From JAAYUJ01 sp963698165 (GTDB lineage Bacteria; Desulfobacterota; Syntrophobacteria; Syntrophobacterales; Syntrophobacteraceae), in the NCBI GenBank assembly GCA_963698165.1, contig CAVOPT010000006.1, forward strand, positions 186,001 through 250,000: a stretch of DNA of 64,000 nt. Direction: 5' to 3'. Shown one piece after another: positions 8,667 through 18,453 of this stretch. The notes below the pieces were generated by a model that ran no database searches, had not been told where the DNA came from, and worked only from the letters and a program-made list of their open reading frames with translations. Each line of letters starts with the position of its first letter. The stretch's first letter is position 1. A program made the position numbers and the translations under genes.

Positions 8667-9042
8667 TCAAGCACCTGCATGTGCAGAAACCATCTCAAAA
8701 CTCCCTCCCATCGCCCTGGGCCAGTGAATGGCGAACAGGCAACGGGCCTGGACATTCATACTATAGTCCCTCGACTCAAAAAATCGTTGCTTTTTTTCTC
8801 AACCGCCCCCCACCCGCCTCCGGCTTGAATGGGAAAGGGGGGAGGGATGGAGCTCATGGGGGAGACACCACGGGCATGACTGCGGAGGTCGGTCCAGGCG
8901 GGATGCGGATGAAGTTCCCAAAATGCGCAACAAAAGTCTTTTGCCTGCCTTGTGTTTGCGCTATCATTCCAAAACTTTGACATTTACTATTCACGATGAC
9001 CACCTTGAGCACGGACTGCGATTCAAGCACAAGGAGTAGCTC
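8667..9042. other. 376-base divergent intergenic region between cbiD and the UPF0182 gene
   Basis: No gene is supported here. It should carry promoters for cbiD (leftward) and the UPF0182 gene (rightward), but neither shows a convincing -35/-10 pair. At about 8805-8850 there is a C-rich stretch followed by a G-rich one (CCCCCCACCCGCC, then AAGGGGGGAGGG) able to form an imperfect hairpin, similar in style to the repeats at 541-660 and 62285-62537. The B12-box motif of cobalamin riboswitches was looked for and not seen on the minus strand. Confidence 0.4.
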
Positions 9043-11694
9043 ATGAACGGCTGGAAGCGAAGATTCCTCAGATTGCTCATAGCGGTTGTATTCTTAGTTC
9101 TGCTCATCTTCCCCCTCAGTCTCGTCGGAACGAATTTCCTCGTTGATATCTGGTGGTTCGAATCCCTGGGCTACCTTTTCTACTTTTTTCAGCGGCTCCT
9201 CTACCGTTATCTGGTTTTCGGCTCCGTCACCCTCTTTTTCTTCATGATATTCTTCTTGAATTTCTGGGTGGCCTCCCGTTATCTCGGCACCACCATGCTG
9301 CCCGCCGCCAAGGACAAGAAATCCACCATCCAGAGCACCAGGGACCTCCTGAGAGCATTCCGAACGGGCTCCATGTGGGTCTACACTCCCCTCTCGCTGC
9401 TCCTCTCCATCCCCATTGCCTTGCCTCTCTTTCGACAGTGGGAATCATTTCTGCTTTACCTCTTCGCCCCGCAGATGGGACTAACGGATCCGGTATACGG
9501 GAAGGACATCAGTTACTATCTCTTTTCCTACCCCATTTACACCTTGCTCCAAAGGAGGCTTTTCATCGCCTTCTCACTGCTGCTGGTGGCCATGGTCCTT
9601 CTGTACTGGCTGGAAAGGCGCGTTCTTTCCTCACAGGAGCAGCGTTTGCCACGTGGAGCCAGATTGCACCTGTCCATACTCATCATGCTGATCTTCATCA
9701 TCGAGATCGGGGATTTCGTGCTGCAGCGCCATGGCCTGCTCTACACGTCGAGTCACATGCCGCTTTTCTTTGGGCCCGGCTTCACGGAGATGCGGGTCAT
9801 CCTCCCCCTCATATGGGTTTCTCTCGCCCTTCTCCTGGCCACGAGCTTCTCTCTCGTGTACTTCATACAGAATCAGAAAGGGCTGAAGGGTCTCGTCCTT
9901 CTTACCGCGGCCTTCGCGCTCGCCCTGGGAGTGCGCTACGCCGACTTCCTCCCCAACGCAGTGCAGAAATACCTCGTGAAGCCCAACGAGATTTCGAGAG
10001 AGAGAACCTTCATCGAGCGCAACATTCAGGCTACCCTCGCGGCATTCAATCTTGCGGACGTGGAAACCCGCAGCACCAACCCTGAAAAGTGGTCCGTGGA
10101 CATGCCCAGTCCCGACCTCAAGGCGATCCTGCGTAACACCCCGGTGTGGGACGGGGAGCTGTTGGAGAGCGTCTACCAGCAACTCGAAGTACTGCGCACC
10201 TATTATGATTTTCCAAACGTCGACGTGGACCGTTATTCAGTAAACAACATCTACCAGCAGGTCTTCCTGGCGGCACGGGAGATCAATACGGAGCAACTCC
10301 CCACCGGTGCCCGCAACTGGGTCAATGAGCACCTCTCCTACACCCACGGATACGGCAATGTCATGACACCCGCGAGCCAAGACGGGGATGAGCCCATGAC
10401 CTGGTTCATGCGGGGGATTCCACCCACGTCCGAATACGGATTCGCGGTCGAACAGCCGAGTGTCTACTTTGGTGAAGGGAAATACACTTATGCCATCGCG
10501 CCCAACGATGCCGGTGAAATCCATTACCCAAAAGGGGATTCCAACGTGGTGGCCAGCTACGAAGGGAAAGGAGGAGTCCCTCTCGCTTCTTTATTCCGGA
10601 AAGCTATCTTCGCCTACCACTATAAAGACTGGGATCTGCTCTTCACCACCAAGACGAATGCGCGCAGCCAGATTTTGTTTCGCAGGAACATCGTGGAGCG
10701 CATTCGGACCATCACCCCTTTCCTGAAGCTTGACAAGGACCCCTACCTTGTCGTCACCCCCAAGCGGCTTTTCTGGATTCAGGATGCGTACTCGACATCC
10801 TCCCTTTACCCCAACGCCACTCCGTACAACTCCGAAGCCGGGTCCGTCAATTACATCCGCAATGCGGTGAAGATCGTGGTGGACGCATATGACGGCACGG
10901 TCAACTATTTCATCTTCGAGGAGAAGGACCCCATCATCCAGGCCTACAACCGCATTTATCCGGGGCTCTTCAAGAAAAGCGACGAGATGCCTTCCGATCT
11001 GGTTTCCCATGTCCGCTATCCCAGGGATATCTTCGAGGTCCAGATGGCCATATACGCCAATTATCACCAAACGGACCCCGAGGTTTTTTACCAGCAGGAA
11101 GACATGTGGGAGTCAGCCAGGGGTTACCGCGCTGCGGAGGCACTGGAAATCAAGCCCCAATATCTGACCCTGGATCTCATCCAACGGGGACGATTCGACT
11201 TTCTGCTCCTCGATCCCATGAGTCCCAAGGGGCAGAACAACCTGCGGGCCCTGGTCATCGCAGGTTGCGACAAGCCTCACTATGGAAAAATCATTGTGTA
11301 TGACTTCCCGAAAGGGGAACTGGTCCTGGGACCTTCCCAGATTTACTCTCTCATCAATCAGGACACCAAAATCTCCGAGCAGTTCACCCTCTGGGATCAG
11401 GCCGGGTCTGAGATAGCCCGGGGCAAAATGATCGTCCTGCCCATCGGCCGCACCATCATCTACATTCAGCCCGTCTATCTCAAGTCATCGACGCAACTGA
11501 AGATTCCAGAGCTCAAGCGCCACATCATGACCCAGGGACAGATCGTCGTCATGGATCAGTCACTCGAAGGGGCTTATTCCCTCTTGCAGGAACGGATCAA
11601 GGCCGAGACTCAGCGAAGAGACCGCCGCTTTGCACCGTTGCTTCCGGGAGCTCCGCCCACGGGGGAGAGCAAGCCACCGGAACAGGCACAGTAG
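9043..11694 (+). CDS. UPF0182 family large membrane protein
   Basis: An 883-residue protein of the UPF0182 (COG1615) family, whose function is unknown. The N-terminal third is hydrophobic with roughly seven membrane spans (first at about 8-30, LLIAVVFLVLLIFPLSLVG; then near 50-75, 110-130 and on to about 300). The remainder is a large soluble, probably extracytoplasmic region containing family blocks such as YPNATPYNSEAGSVNYIRNAVK, VDAYDGTVNYFI and ETQRRDRRFA near the end. Length is normal. The ATG follows a strong AAGGAG site. It is transcribed away from cbiD and is followed after 48 bases by a Rossmann-type protein. Confidence 0.92.
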   Translation: MNGWKRRFLRLLIAVVFLVLLIFPLSLVGTNFLVDIWWFESLGYLFYFFQRLLYRYLVFGSVTLFFFMIFFLNFWVASRYLGTTMLPAAKDKKSTIQSTRDLLRAFRTGSMWVYTPLSLLLSIPIALPLFRQWESFLLYLFAPQMGLTDPVYGKDISYYLFSYPIYTLLQRRLFIAFSLLLVAMVLLYWLERRVLSSQEQRLPRGARLHLSILIMLIFIIEIGDFVLQRHGLLYTSSHMPLFFGPGFTEMRVILPLIWVSLALLLATSFSLVYFIQNQKGLKGLVLLTAAFALALGVRYADFLPNAVQKYLVKPNEISRERTFIERNIQATLAAFNLADVETRSTNPEKWSVDMPSPDLKAILRNTPVWDGELLESVYQQLEVLRTYYDFPNVDVDRYSVNNIYQQVFLAAREINTEQLPTGARNWVNEHLSYTHGYGNVMTPASQDGDEPMTWFMRGIPPTSEYGFAVEQPSVYFGEGKYTYAIAPNDAGEIHYPKGDSNVVASYEGKGGVPLASLFRKAIFAYHYKDWDLLFTTKTNARSQILFRRNIVERIRTITPFLKLDKDPYLVVTPKRLFWIQDAYSTSSLYPNATPYNSEAGSVNYIRNAVKIVVDAYDGTVNYFIFEEKDPIIQAYNRIYPGLFKKSDEMPSDLVSHVRYPRDIFEVQMAIYANYHQTDPEVFYQQEDMWESARGYRAAEALEIKPQYLTLDLIQRGRFDFLLLDPMSPKGQNNLRALVIAGCDKPHYGKIIVYDFPKGELVLGPSQIYSLINQDTKISEQFTLWDQAGSEIARGKMIVLPIGRTIIYIQPVYLKSSTQLKIPELKRHIMTQGQIVVMDQSLEGAYSLLQERIKAETQRRDRRFAPLLPGAPPTGESKPPEQAQ

Positions 11695-11742
11695 AACGGC
11701 GAGAGGCGTATTTTCGACCGGGCTACGAGTTGTGGACGAGCC

Positions 11743-12447
11743 ATGCAGGATGGATTGCGTGACCAAGAGTTCACTGCGTTCCCTCAGCCCTTCCCACCGA
11801 CCAGAATCTGGATCTTCGGAGCCGGGAAGTTCGGGGCAATTGCGGCGAGACGCCTGAAGAAGCGTTACCCGTCGGCTGAATTTCTGGTGGTCGACAGCGA
11901 TGCCAAAAAACTTGGGCGCATTTCCGATGAACTGGGATTGCCCGTTCATCTGGAAGATGCGCTCTCTTTTTTCACCAAAGCCGAGGCACCCGATGATCTG
12001 TGGATTGTTCCGGCCGTCCCCGTCCATGTTGTTTATGAATGGATGCTCTCAGAACTCGGAAAAACCGGTCGAGTAAACAGGATACCCGTTCCCAATGGGG
12101 TCGACACCCAGGTTCCCAACCCCTACCGGGTGGCTTCAGGCACCCTCTATGCCAGCTTTGCAACCTTCATCTGCCCCGACGCGTGCAATGAACCGCAGGA
12201 GGTCTGCACCTTCACGAAGGAGCCACGCTTGGGAAACCTCTTCGAGGTTCTGAGTGGTATCCGAATTCCTGAACATTCCGTGGTCGTGGTTCGGAGCTGG
12301 CAGCTTGCCCCAGGGGTCGGGGGCTCAACGGTTGGATATTTGAGGGAAAAATTGGCTGAAGTGAAGGCGGCACCCACGCGCACCCTCATCGCCACCAGTT
12401 GCCGATGCCATGGCGTCGTCGACGGACTTGACTGGGAACCGTCTTGA
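11743..12447 (+). CDS. Rossmann-fold protein with conserved cysteines, function unknown
   Basis: A 234-residue protein with a clear NAD(P)-binding start: IWIFGAGKFGAIAARRL (GxGxxG) at about 22-38 and an acidic end of the second strand (FLVVDSDAK), as in TrkA-N or saccharopine-dehydrogenase-like domains. The C-terminal half is not a known catalytic domain that I recognise, but it has CPDACNEPQEVC (C-x3-C-x6-C) and SCRCHGVVD, possible metal or Fe-S ligands. It lies 48 bases after the UPF0182 gene on the same strand and is convergent with the following membrane protein. The start has only a weak ribosome site. Function cannot be assigned. Confidence 0.7.
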   Translation: MQDGLRDQEFTAFPQPFPPTRIWIFGAGKFGAIAARRLKKRYPSAEFLVVDSDAKKLGRISDELGLPVHLEDALSFFTKAEAPDDLWIVPAVPVHVVYEWMLSELGKTGRVNRIPVPNGVDTQVPNPYRVASGTLYASFATFICPDACNEPQEVCTFTKEPRLGNLFEVLSGIRIPEHSVVVVRSWQLAPGVGGSTVGYLREKLAEVKAAPTRTLIATSCRCHGVVDGLDWEPS

Positions 12448-12564
12448 ACACACACGGGGCATGGAAAAACCCGAGCTGGACCCAATACCGGCCTTCGCCC
12501 ATGCCAGGACGGGATCCTGCCACCGACGGGCTTCCCCGCAAGTGGTCCCGATGGTGGCTCCCCG

Positions 12565-14715
12565 TCAGTCATTGATGTGAAAGAGCACGGAAGAGCCCTG
12601 GTCATCGAGCACTTCCATGGCCCTTTTGGAGCCCGCAAAGGGCAATGATGCCTCCCAGTCGAAACGGACCTCCATTTCTGCTGTTTCAGAACCTCTTGGG
12701 GCAAATTTCAGGGATGCCTTCTGCGCCCAGGGCCAGTAGTTCGGTGCGTCATCGAACACAATCCCGCCCAGGAAAAACCTGGAATCTCTATTTGGGAACA
12801 GGAGTCTGAATCCGGTGACCGCTGATTCTCGTGCTTTCTGAGTGATTTCCAACGGGAGCCACCCGGTCCGTTGCGCCGCGGCAAAGGTCTTCGTTTGCTC
12901 GGTCCACAAAGGGGTGCCCGCCTGATCGATGGGGACCATGACGATCTCCGAGGCCTCTCCGGGATTCCTCACAAACAGTCGCAGCCGGTTTCCGGGCTTT
13001 CCCTCCCCCGGATCAACCTGGATCCACTGAAATTCTGAAGCGACTATGAAACCTTCCCGACCAAGGGGCTGTTCCTTTCGCCTCGCGCCGAGAGGAGAAT
13101 ACCGGAACTCGGGCATCGAGATGCAGCGGTCCTTTTCATCCAGAGTCGCATAGGACGGGTGGTAGACCGTGGGGTTGTACGTCACGGCAAACCGCAAGTC
13201 GGGTCTCCGCAGCCAGGCGGATTCAAATTGTGCATCCCCGGAGAAGGCCGGATGGTGGTAGACGGCGCCCCGCTGCATCGCACCATGGATGAAATAGAAG
13301 GCCATGCACATGGTGCTCGTGTAGAGGACCCGATCTCCAGGAAGGGAGCGGGAGAGCATCGATTCGACCTGGCTTCGATCGAAGCTCACGGGCTGCCTGT
13401 CTCGCATGTATTCCTGGGTGGCGCGAAGTATCTCCGCACCCGAGAGAACCGTATCGGTACCGTACCCGATGAGCACAGCGAAAAGAATGACCGCCCAGAG
13501 TTTTTCGAGGCCTGTGAGAGGGTTATCCCCTGAATTGGCCGTCCAAGTTTTCAGGCTCTGCATGGCGGCAGAAAAGGCAAAAACAACGGCATTCCCCACA
13601 GCTCCGAACAGAACCGCCACCAATGGAATCCACAGCCTGAAGAAGAGGTCCGCGTCGGGAGAAATCACATGGGTGTGATGGAGAGCGACGAATAGAACAA
13701 GGGAGTACAACAAGGCAAAACGCAGGACCATCTTGCGCCTTTGGCCCTTTGCCATCAGGACCCCCACCGCAACGGCAGGAAAGAAAATGGACAGGGGTCC
13801 GAACAAACCCGCTTTGAGATTGACTATGGAAGCCAATGCGCCGGCCAGATTCGAGGTGAAATCCTGGATGATGCCGGCAGCACCAGGAAGCCGCCTCATT
13901 TCATCCAACACGTTAACCAAGCTCGGGTGCTTCATGAGGGACACGAGGAGGGTTAACAAAGCTATGGCCCCAACCAACGATGAGGCGGCAATCCACACCC
14001 TGCGCCTGTTCTCCCGTGCCGACACGAGAAGGGCGAGGGCGAAAGAAATCAACACATAAATGGCCCCGATGGGGTGGGTGGCCAGGAGGAAGAGGGATCC
14101 ACCGACGAGAGTCCAGGGGGCGTTGCCTTTTCGCTGGATGATTCGCGCCCACATCACGACGGCGATGCCCATGGCAAAATTGGATGGAGTCAGGTAGTGC
14201 AGCCCGGTGCTGGGATACACCTTGAAGGCAAGAAGCAAGAGGGCCGCACCGGCCGGCAACATTCCCCAAAGGGAAGTGAGCAGCCAGGCGAAGGCCACTC
14301 CAAAAGCCGCTGGAGCAGCGCTCCAGAGCACCTTGTAACCCGTGATGAGGCCAAGTCCGGAGTGTTTTAAACCGAGGAGCACGGCCGAAAAGAGTGGATG
14401 GTAGAAGGGAAAAGGGAAGCTCGCGAGAGCTCGCTGCCTCGTGATTCGCGGGTCGCTCGTCGGTTCCAGGAGTTGCGCTTTGAGATCCTCAAGTGCCGGG
14501 CAGTCCTGGAAGAGGCACTCCTCCATCACCTGGGTTCTCACCAGGAAAGCGAGGCTGTCGTCCACTTCCGGGGGCAGATCCCTTGTCCAGAGGGGGACCA
14601 GGACCAGGGTGCTCTGGGCGGCAACATAGACGGCAAGCCCTGTCAAAAGAAAGAACCAATGGAAGAAGGGCTTGCGCTTCGACGAGGCTTCAGAGCCTGT
14701 GCCGTTTGCGTTCAT
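12565..14715 (-). CDS. polytopic membrane protein, GT-C-like architecture, function unknown
   Basis: A 716-residue protein with about eleven hydrophobic spans in residues 20-440 (first FFLLTGLAVYVAAQSTLVLV), followed by a soluble C-terminal domain of about 270 residues. An acidic pair after the first span (LPPEVDD) and the general plan resemble GT-C membrane glycosyltransferases or dolichyl-mannosyltransferase-like proteins, but I see no decisive motif. The C-terminal region has an all-beta look with NRDSRFFLGGIVFDD, suggestive of a carbohydrate-binding or jelly-roll fold. It stands alone, convergent with the preceding gene. Start at the ATG at 14715 is likely, without a strong ribosome site. 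Confidence 0.65.
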   Translation of the reverse strand: MNANGTGSEASSKRKPFFHWFFLLTGLAVYVAAQSTLVLVPLWTRDLPPEVDDSLAFLVRTQVMEECLFQDCPALEDLKAQLLEPTSDPRITRQRALASFPFPFYHPLFSAVLLGLKHSGLGLITGYKVLWSAAPAAFGVAFAWLLTSLWGMLPAGAALLLLAFKVYPSTGLHYLTPSNFAMGIAVVMWARIIQRKGNAPWTLVGGSLFLLATHPIGAIYVLISFALALLVSARENRRRVWIAASSLVGAIALLTLLVSLMKHPSLVNVLDEMRRLPGAAGIIQDFTSNLAGALASIVNLKAGLFGPLSIFFPAVAVGVLMAKGQRRKMVLRFALLYSLVLFVALHHTHVISPDADLFFRLWIPLVAVLFGAVGNAVVFAFSAAMQSLKTWTANSGDNPLTGLEKLWAVILFAVLIGYGTDTVLSGAEILRATQEYMRDRQPVSFDRSQVESMLSRSLPGDRVLYTSTMCMAFYFIHGAMQRGAVYHHPAFSGDAQFESAWLRRPDLRFAVTYNPTVYHPSYATLDEKDRCISMPEFRYSPLGARRKEQPLGREGFIVASEFQWIQVDPGEGKPGNRLRLFVRNPGEASEIVMVPIDQAGTPLWTEQTKTFAAAQRTGWLPLEITQKARESAVTGFRLLFPNRDSRFFLGGIVFDDAPNYWPWAQKASLKFAPRGSETAEMEVRFDWEASLPFAGSKRAMEVLDDQGSSVLFHIND

Positions 14716-15091
14716 GCGACCGCTTGTTCAGTGATGAAGGGAGAGAGCTGCATGTGGTTCAAATCGCGCCGTGGTGCCGCGGACATCCTCGGTTCCGGAT
14801 TCCGTCAATGAGAGGGCAGTTGTGATCGGCATACAGAGCGGCGATTCTCTTCCTCATCCATGGCCGACAACCGGCAGGACGAGCCGACGTGCCGTGAGTT
14901 ATGGGCATTTAAGGGTCACAGGGATAGCAACATGCCCCGAGGCGCAGATCCCTGAGCAGGTCCCTGAAGATGTGGAACCTGTATTCATGGTGGCGGGAAT
15001 ATATTGGAACCCCTTACTGATGTCAACGGATTAACCGCTTAACCTCATAGGGAATTATGGGATTACTCCGGCGAATCCCCATGAATTCAGT

Positions 15092-15118
15092 TTGACATTG
15101 GCAGAGAGGAAGTATATT
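15092..15118 (+). promoter_or_regulatory. candidate sigma-70 promoter for the oxoamine synthase/exporter operon
   Basis: TTGACA at 15092-15097 and TATATT at 15113-15118 are separated by 15 bases; reading the -10 as TATTAG gives 17. It lies 63 bases before the ATG at 15181, inside an otherwise gene-free 465-base stretch (14716-15180) in which I see nothing else. Confidence 0.5.
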
Positions 15119-15180
15119 AGGGTTTAATGTTTTCCGAATGGAGAGTTCCCAACAAGGCCAGAATTAGGGGAGACACCCGT

Positions 15181-16467
15181 ATGATCCTCAAGACACGTTA
15201 TAAGCCATTTGCAGACTATGTGCGTTCTGCGAAGCAAAATGGGTTTTATCCATACTTTCACCCGATTTCCCAGTCGTGGGGACCTGAGGTGGAGGTTGGA
15301 AACCGTCGGCTTGTCATGGTTGGATCAAACGATTATTTGGGTTTCACCCATGACCCGCGAGTCATCGAAGCGACCGCCAAGTCTCTGGATCGCTGGGGGA
15401 CGGGTCCTGGGGGATCCAGGTTCCTGTGCGGAAACATGACGCTCCACGAGACCTTGGAAGACCGCCTGGCGGCATTTGTGGGAAAAAAGAGAGTCATCGT
15501 CCACACCACGGGATTCAGTGCTAATCTCGGGGCGATCGGGTGCCTGGTCAACTCCAAGGATGTGATCCTTTGCGACAAGGAAATCCACGCCAGCATCTAC
15601 GCCGGCTGCCGCCTGTCCCAGGCGAGACTCGTCCCCTTCGTGCACAACAACGTGGAGGCGGCCAGGCGAAAGATCCGGTGGGCCCGCGACAAATTCCCCG
15701 AAGGCTGTATCCTTCTCATCACCGAGGGGGTTTTCAGCATGTCCGGTGACGTGGCTCCGCTGCCTGAGATCATCGGCCTAAAAGAGGAATTTCCTGACCT
15801 GGTCATATACGTCGACGATGCTCATGGACTGGGAGTCATGGGCAACCGTGGTGCCGGGACCCCCGATCATCATGCTTCCAACGGCGCCGTCGATTTCCTC
15901 ATGGGCACCTTCAGCAAGGCTTTGGCCTCCATCGGAGGGTTCATCGCCTCCGACGACGAGGATGTCCTCGAGTATGTCAAGCACCATTCCAAGACGCTCA
16001 TTTTTTCAGCGGCCTTACCGGCGAGCAACGTGGCCACGGTTCTGGCGTGTCTCGACATTCTGGAATCGGAGCCCGAGCGCCTTGCGCGACTGCGCCGCAA
16101 CACCCATAGGGCGCGCGAAGGATACAGGCAGATAGGCCTCAAGACAAGAGACTCGGAGACCCCTATCATCCCGATCCATGTGGGAGCGGAGGAAAAGGCA
16201 TATCGTCTCTCACTGGAGCTTTTCGAAAACGGCGTCTTCGCTTTGCCTGCGGTCTATCCGGCGGTGCCGAAGGGTCAGGCCATCATCCGCACGGCGTACA
16301 TGAGCACTCATGAATCCCACCACATAGATTTCGTCCTTCAGGTTCTCGACCAAATGGCAAGGAAGTATCAAATCCGTGAAACGGAGATGGAAGAGACGAT
16401 CCCGGATTGGGACGATGTCGCCTTTCCGCCGGAGCAGCCGGCCCACGATACGGGCTGCACGGCATAA
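15181..16467 (+). CDS. PLP-dependent alpha-oxoamine synthase (serine palmitoyltransferase/KBL-like)
   Basis: A 428-residue fold-type-I PLP enzyme of the alpha-oxoamine synthase family, which condenses an amino acid with an acyl-thioester and releases CO2. Motifs are GSNDYLGF at 48-55, GPGGSRFLCG at 75-84, HASIYAG with H136 (ring stacking), VDDAHGLGVMG at 211-221 and TFSKALASIGGF with the Schiff-base K246. The YFHPISQSWGPEVEV N-terminus is more like serine-palmitoyltransferase-type members than biotin BioF. The ATG at 15181 has a GGGGAG site; an ATG at 15127 is less likely. No bio genes lie nearby. It heads an operon with ABC exporter and TolC/HlyD genes, suggesting that the lipid-like product is exported. 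Confidence 0.88.
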   Translation: MILKTRYKPFADYVRSAKQNGFYPYFHPISQSWGPEVEVGNRRLVMVGSNDYLGFTHDPRVIEATAKSLDRWGTGPGGSRFLCGNMTLHETLEDRLAAFVGKKRVIVHTTGFSANLGAIGCLVNSKDVILCDKEIHASIYAGCRLSQARLVPFVHNNVEAARRKIRWARDKFPEGCILLITEGVFSMSGDVAPLPEIIGLKEEFPDLVIYVDDAHGLGVMGNRGAGTPDHHASNGAVDFLMGTFSKALASIGGFIASDDEDVLEYVKHHSKTLIFSAALPASNVATVLACLDILESEPERLARLRRNTHRAREGYRQIGLKTRDSETPIIPIHVGAEEKAYRLSLELFENGVFALPAVYPAVPKGQAIIRTAYMSTHESHHIDFVLQVLDQMARKYQIRETEMEETIPDWDDVAFPPEQPAHDTGCTA

Positions 16468-16514
16468 CCTCTTTTTAGGATCCGGGTCGGACCTCGCTTC
16501 GCCCGAATACATCG

Positions 16515-17708
16515 ATGATAAAGCTCTTTGACATCCTCAGGGTCAGCTCTCGACAGGTGGTCCGCCAGCGCAGGCGGTATCTCGGGGTTATCCTCGCCAT
16601 TGCGCTGGGAACCGCGGGGATGATAGCGGTGAGCACCATGAGCAGGGATGTCAAGAAGAACCTCAACCAGGATCTCGAGCTGCTCGGAGGATGCACTCTC
16701 ATAAAGGCATACTTCGAGGAGTACTTGCCCCACCATCGGACGACGCTCCCCCAATGGTTTGAAACAGGCACCATTGACGCTCTGCGCAAGCACCCGGGAG
16801 TGGCCCTGGTCAGCGTGGCCGGCGTCAAACCGGGCTCTGCGACCACGGTGTGGCGCAGCCGAACGGAGCATTTCACCCTTTTTGGGGTGGATCAGAACTT
16901 TTGGGACGTGAATGACTTCTATGCCTCTACCGGGAAACTCTTCGGAGAGGAAGAGGTGAGTGCGAGGCAGAAGGTCTGCGTCCTTGGGTCAGAATTGGCT
17001 CGGAGGATCTTCGGCGATCAGACTGCTATCGGTTCCATCATCTCCATAGACCGGGACATCTACCGAGTGGCGGCTATTTTGGGAGGACTCGGAGTTGGAG
17101 ACCGGACCCAGTTTGCCTTCGTTCCTTTGACCACGGCCTCCGACAGGATTCAGAACCTGCGCCGCGACCGACTCTACATCCGCTGTGCCACCTGGGATGA
17201 TGTGGAACGCGTGGCGGCTGCGATCCCGTCGTTAGTGACATCTCACCAGTCTTCCGACAGGCTGCGGGTGGTCTTCGCGGGTGAACAGTTGAAGCGTGTC
17301 AAGAGGATCGTGTGGTGGGTGGAGTGGTTCATCTACCTTTCGGTATTCGCAACCTTTGTGTTGGGTGGTTTTGGCATTTGGAACGGGATGATGTCGGCAG
17401 TCCAGGCCCGGACCCGAGAGATTGGGCTGAAGAAGGCCATGGGCGCTGAAGACTCCGACATTCTAGCGCAATTTCTCACCGAAGCACTGTGTCTCAGCCT
17501 TGGGTCCGCTGTACTGGGGATTGGCTTTGGAAGGACCATCGTGCAGGTGATCAGTTCGGTCCTGGCCAGCCAACCTCCGGAACACCTCTTCTTCCGCTTC
17601 ATGATCTTGGGTCTGGTTTGTGCGCTCATCCTGGGAATAGGTGCAGGTTTTTATCCAGCTTTGCGCGCCAGTCGGATGGAGGTCGTGAAGGCGATTCGAT
17701 ATGAGTAG
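16515..17708 (+). CDS. MacB/FtsX-type ABC transporter permease
   Basis: A 397-residue permease with the MacB/LolC plan: one membrane span at about 24-45 (YLGVILAIALGTAGMIAV), a periplasmic MacB_PCD domain of about 220 residues, and three C-terminal spans (from about 275, 325 and 365) forming the FtsX domain, with the family block ARTREIGLKKAMGAEDSDILAQFL. It ends ALRASRMEVVKAIRYE, as is usual. Its stop overlaps the start of the ATPase gene by 8 bases, so the two subunits are coupled. MacB-type transporters push substrates from the periplasm through TolC instead of moving them across the inner membrane. Confidence 0.93.
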   Translation: MIKLFDILRVSSRQVVRQRRRYLGVILAIALGTAGMIAVSTMSRDVKKNLNQDLELLGGCTLIKAYFEEYLPHHRTTLPQWFETGTIDALRKHPGVALVSVAGVKPGSATTVWRSRTEHFTLFGVDQNFWDVNDFYASTGKLFGEEEVSARQKVCVLGSELARRIFGDQTAIGSIISIDRDIYRVAAILGGLGVGDRTQFAFVPLTTASDRIQNLRRDRLYIRCATWDDVERVAAAIPSLVTSHQSSDRLRVVFAGEQLKRVKRIVWWVEWFIYLSVFATFVLGGFGIWNGMMSAVQARTREIGLKKAMGAEDSDILAQFLTEALCLSLGSAVLGIGFGRTIVQVISSVLASQPPEHLFFRFMILGLVCALILGIGAGFYPALRASRMEVVKAIRYE

Positions 17709-18408
17709 GTCTCTCGTCGGTCAGAACACCACAGTCCCGCTTATAGAACTGTCCAACATATCCCATGACTATAACAATGGAGCAGGGAGGATCTCCGTGC
17801 TTCGCGGGGTGGACCTCTCCGTCGGGCAAAACGAGATCGTTGCCGTGATGGGGCCCTCCGGATGCGGAAAATCCACGCTCCTCTCCATCCTGGGGCTCTT
17901 TCTGACTCCGACTTCGGGCAGCTACAGGGCGTTGGGACGGAACCTGCTGGCTCTCAACCGGAGCGAGCAGTCGGAATTTCGGAGGGAATTCATTGGGTTC
18001 GTTTTTCAGAGCTGCAATCTCATCGAAAACACAACGGTGTACGAAAACCTCGAATTCCCCCTCATTTATGCGGGGGTAAAACGTGCTGAACGCCAGGGCA
18101 TGATCAAGGAGACGTTGAAGAGGGTGAACCTCCTCCACCGATTGCATCACCCGTCCAACCTCCTTTCGGGCGGTGAGCAGCAGAGGGTGGCGGTTGCGAG
18201 GTCACTGGTGAACAATCCCAAGATCATTCTGGCCGATGAGCCGACCGGGCAGCTTGACCGCGAAAACAGCCAGCTCATCATGAGCCAGTTTGAAGAACTT
18301 GTCCTTGACGGGAACATGGCCGTTGTTATCGTGACCCACGATCCCGCGGTGGCTGACCGTTGCCACAGGATTTATTTCCTGGAGGATGGTGCGATCCGCA
18401 CCCAGTAG
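17701..18408 (+). CDS. MacB/LolD-type ABC transporter ATPase
   Basis: A 235-residue ATPase with Walker A GPSGCGKST at 51-59, Q-loop in FVFQSCNLIENTTVYEN, signature LLSGGEQQRVAVAR near 155, Walker B IILADEPTGQLD and the switch histidine in VIVTHDP. The -SCNLIENTTVYEN- region is typical of the MacB/LolD/FtsE group that works with FtsX-type permeases. It overlaps the permease gene and is followed after 45 bases by a TolC-like gene, completing an inner-membrane motor for the export system. Confidence 0.95.
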   Translation: MSRSLVGQNTTVPLIELSNISHDYNNGAGRISVLRGVDLSVGQNEIVAVMGPSGCGKSTLLSILGLFLTPTSGSYRALGRNLLALNRSEQSEFRREFIGFVFQSCNLIENTTVYENLEFPLIYAGVKRAERQGMIKETLKRVNLLHRLHHPSNLLSGGEQQRVAVARSLVNNPKIILADEPTGQLDRENSQLIMSQFEELVLDGNMAVVIVTHDPAVADRCHRIYFLEDGAIRTQ

Positions 18409-18453
18409 CACCTGGTGAGACTTCCCGGTGGACCCGACTCGAAGGTGAAGCGA

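Noticed and set aside
8667..9042. Cobalamin riboswitch upstream of cbiD
   Set aside because: The sequence GGCCAGTGAATGG near 8720 looked like part of a B12 box, but the required surrounding elements could not be matched on the minus strand.
9150..9175. tRNA T-loop-like GGTTCGAATCCC
   Set aside because: It lies within the UPF0182 coding sequence and no cloverleaf can be drawn around it.
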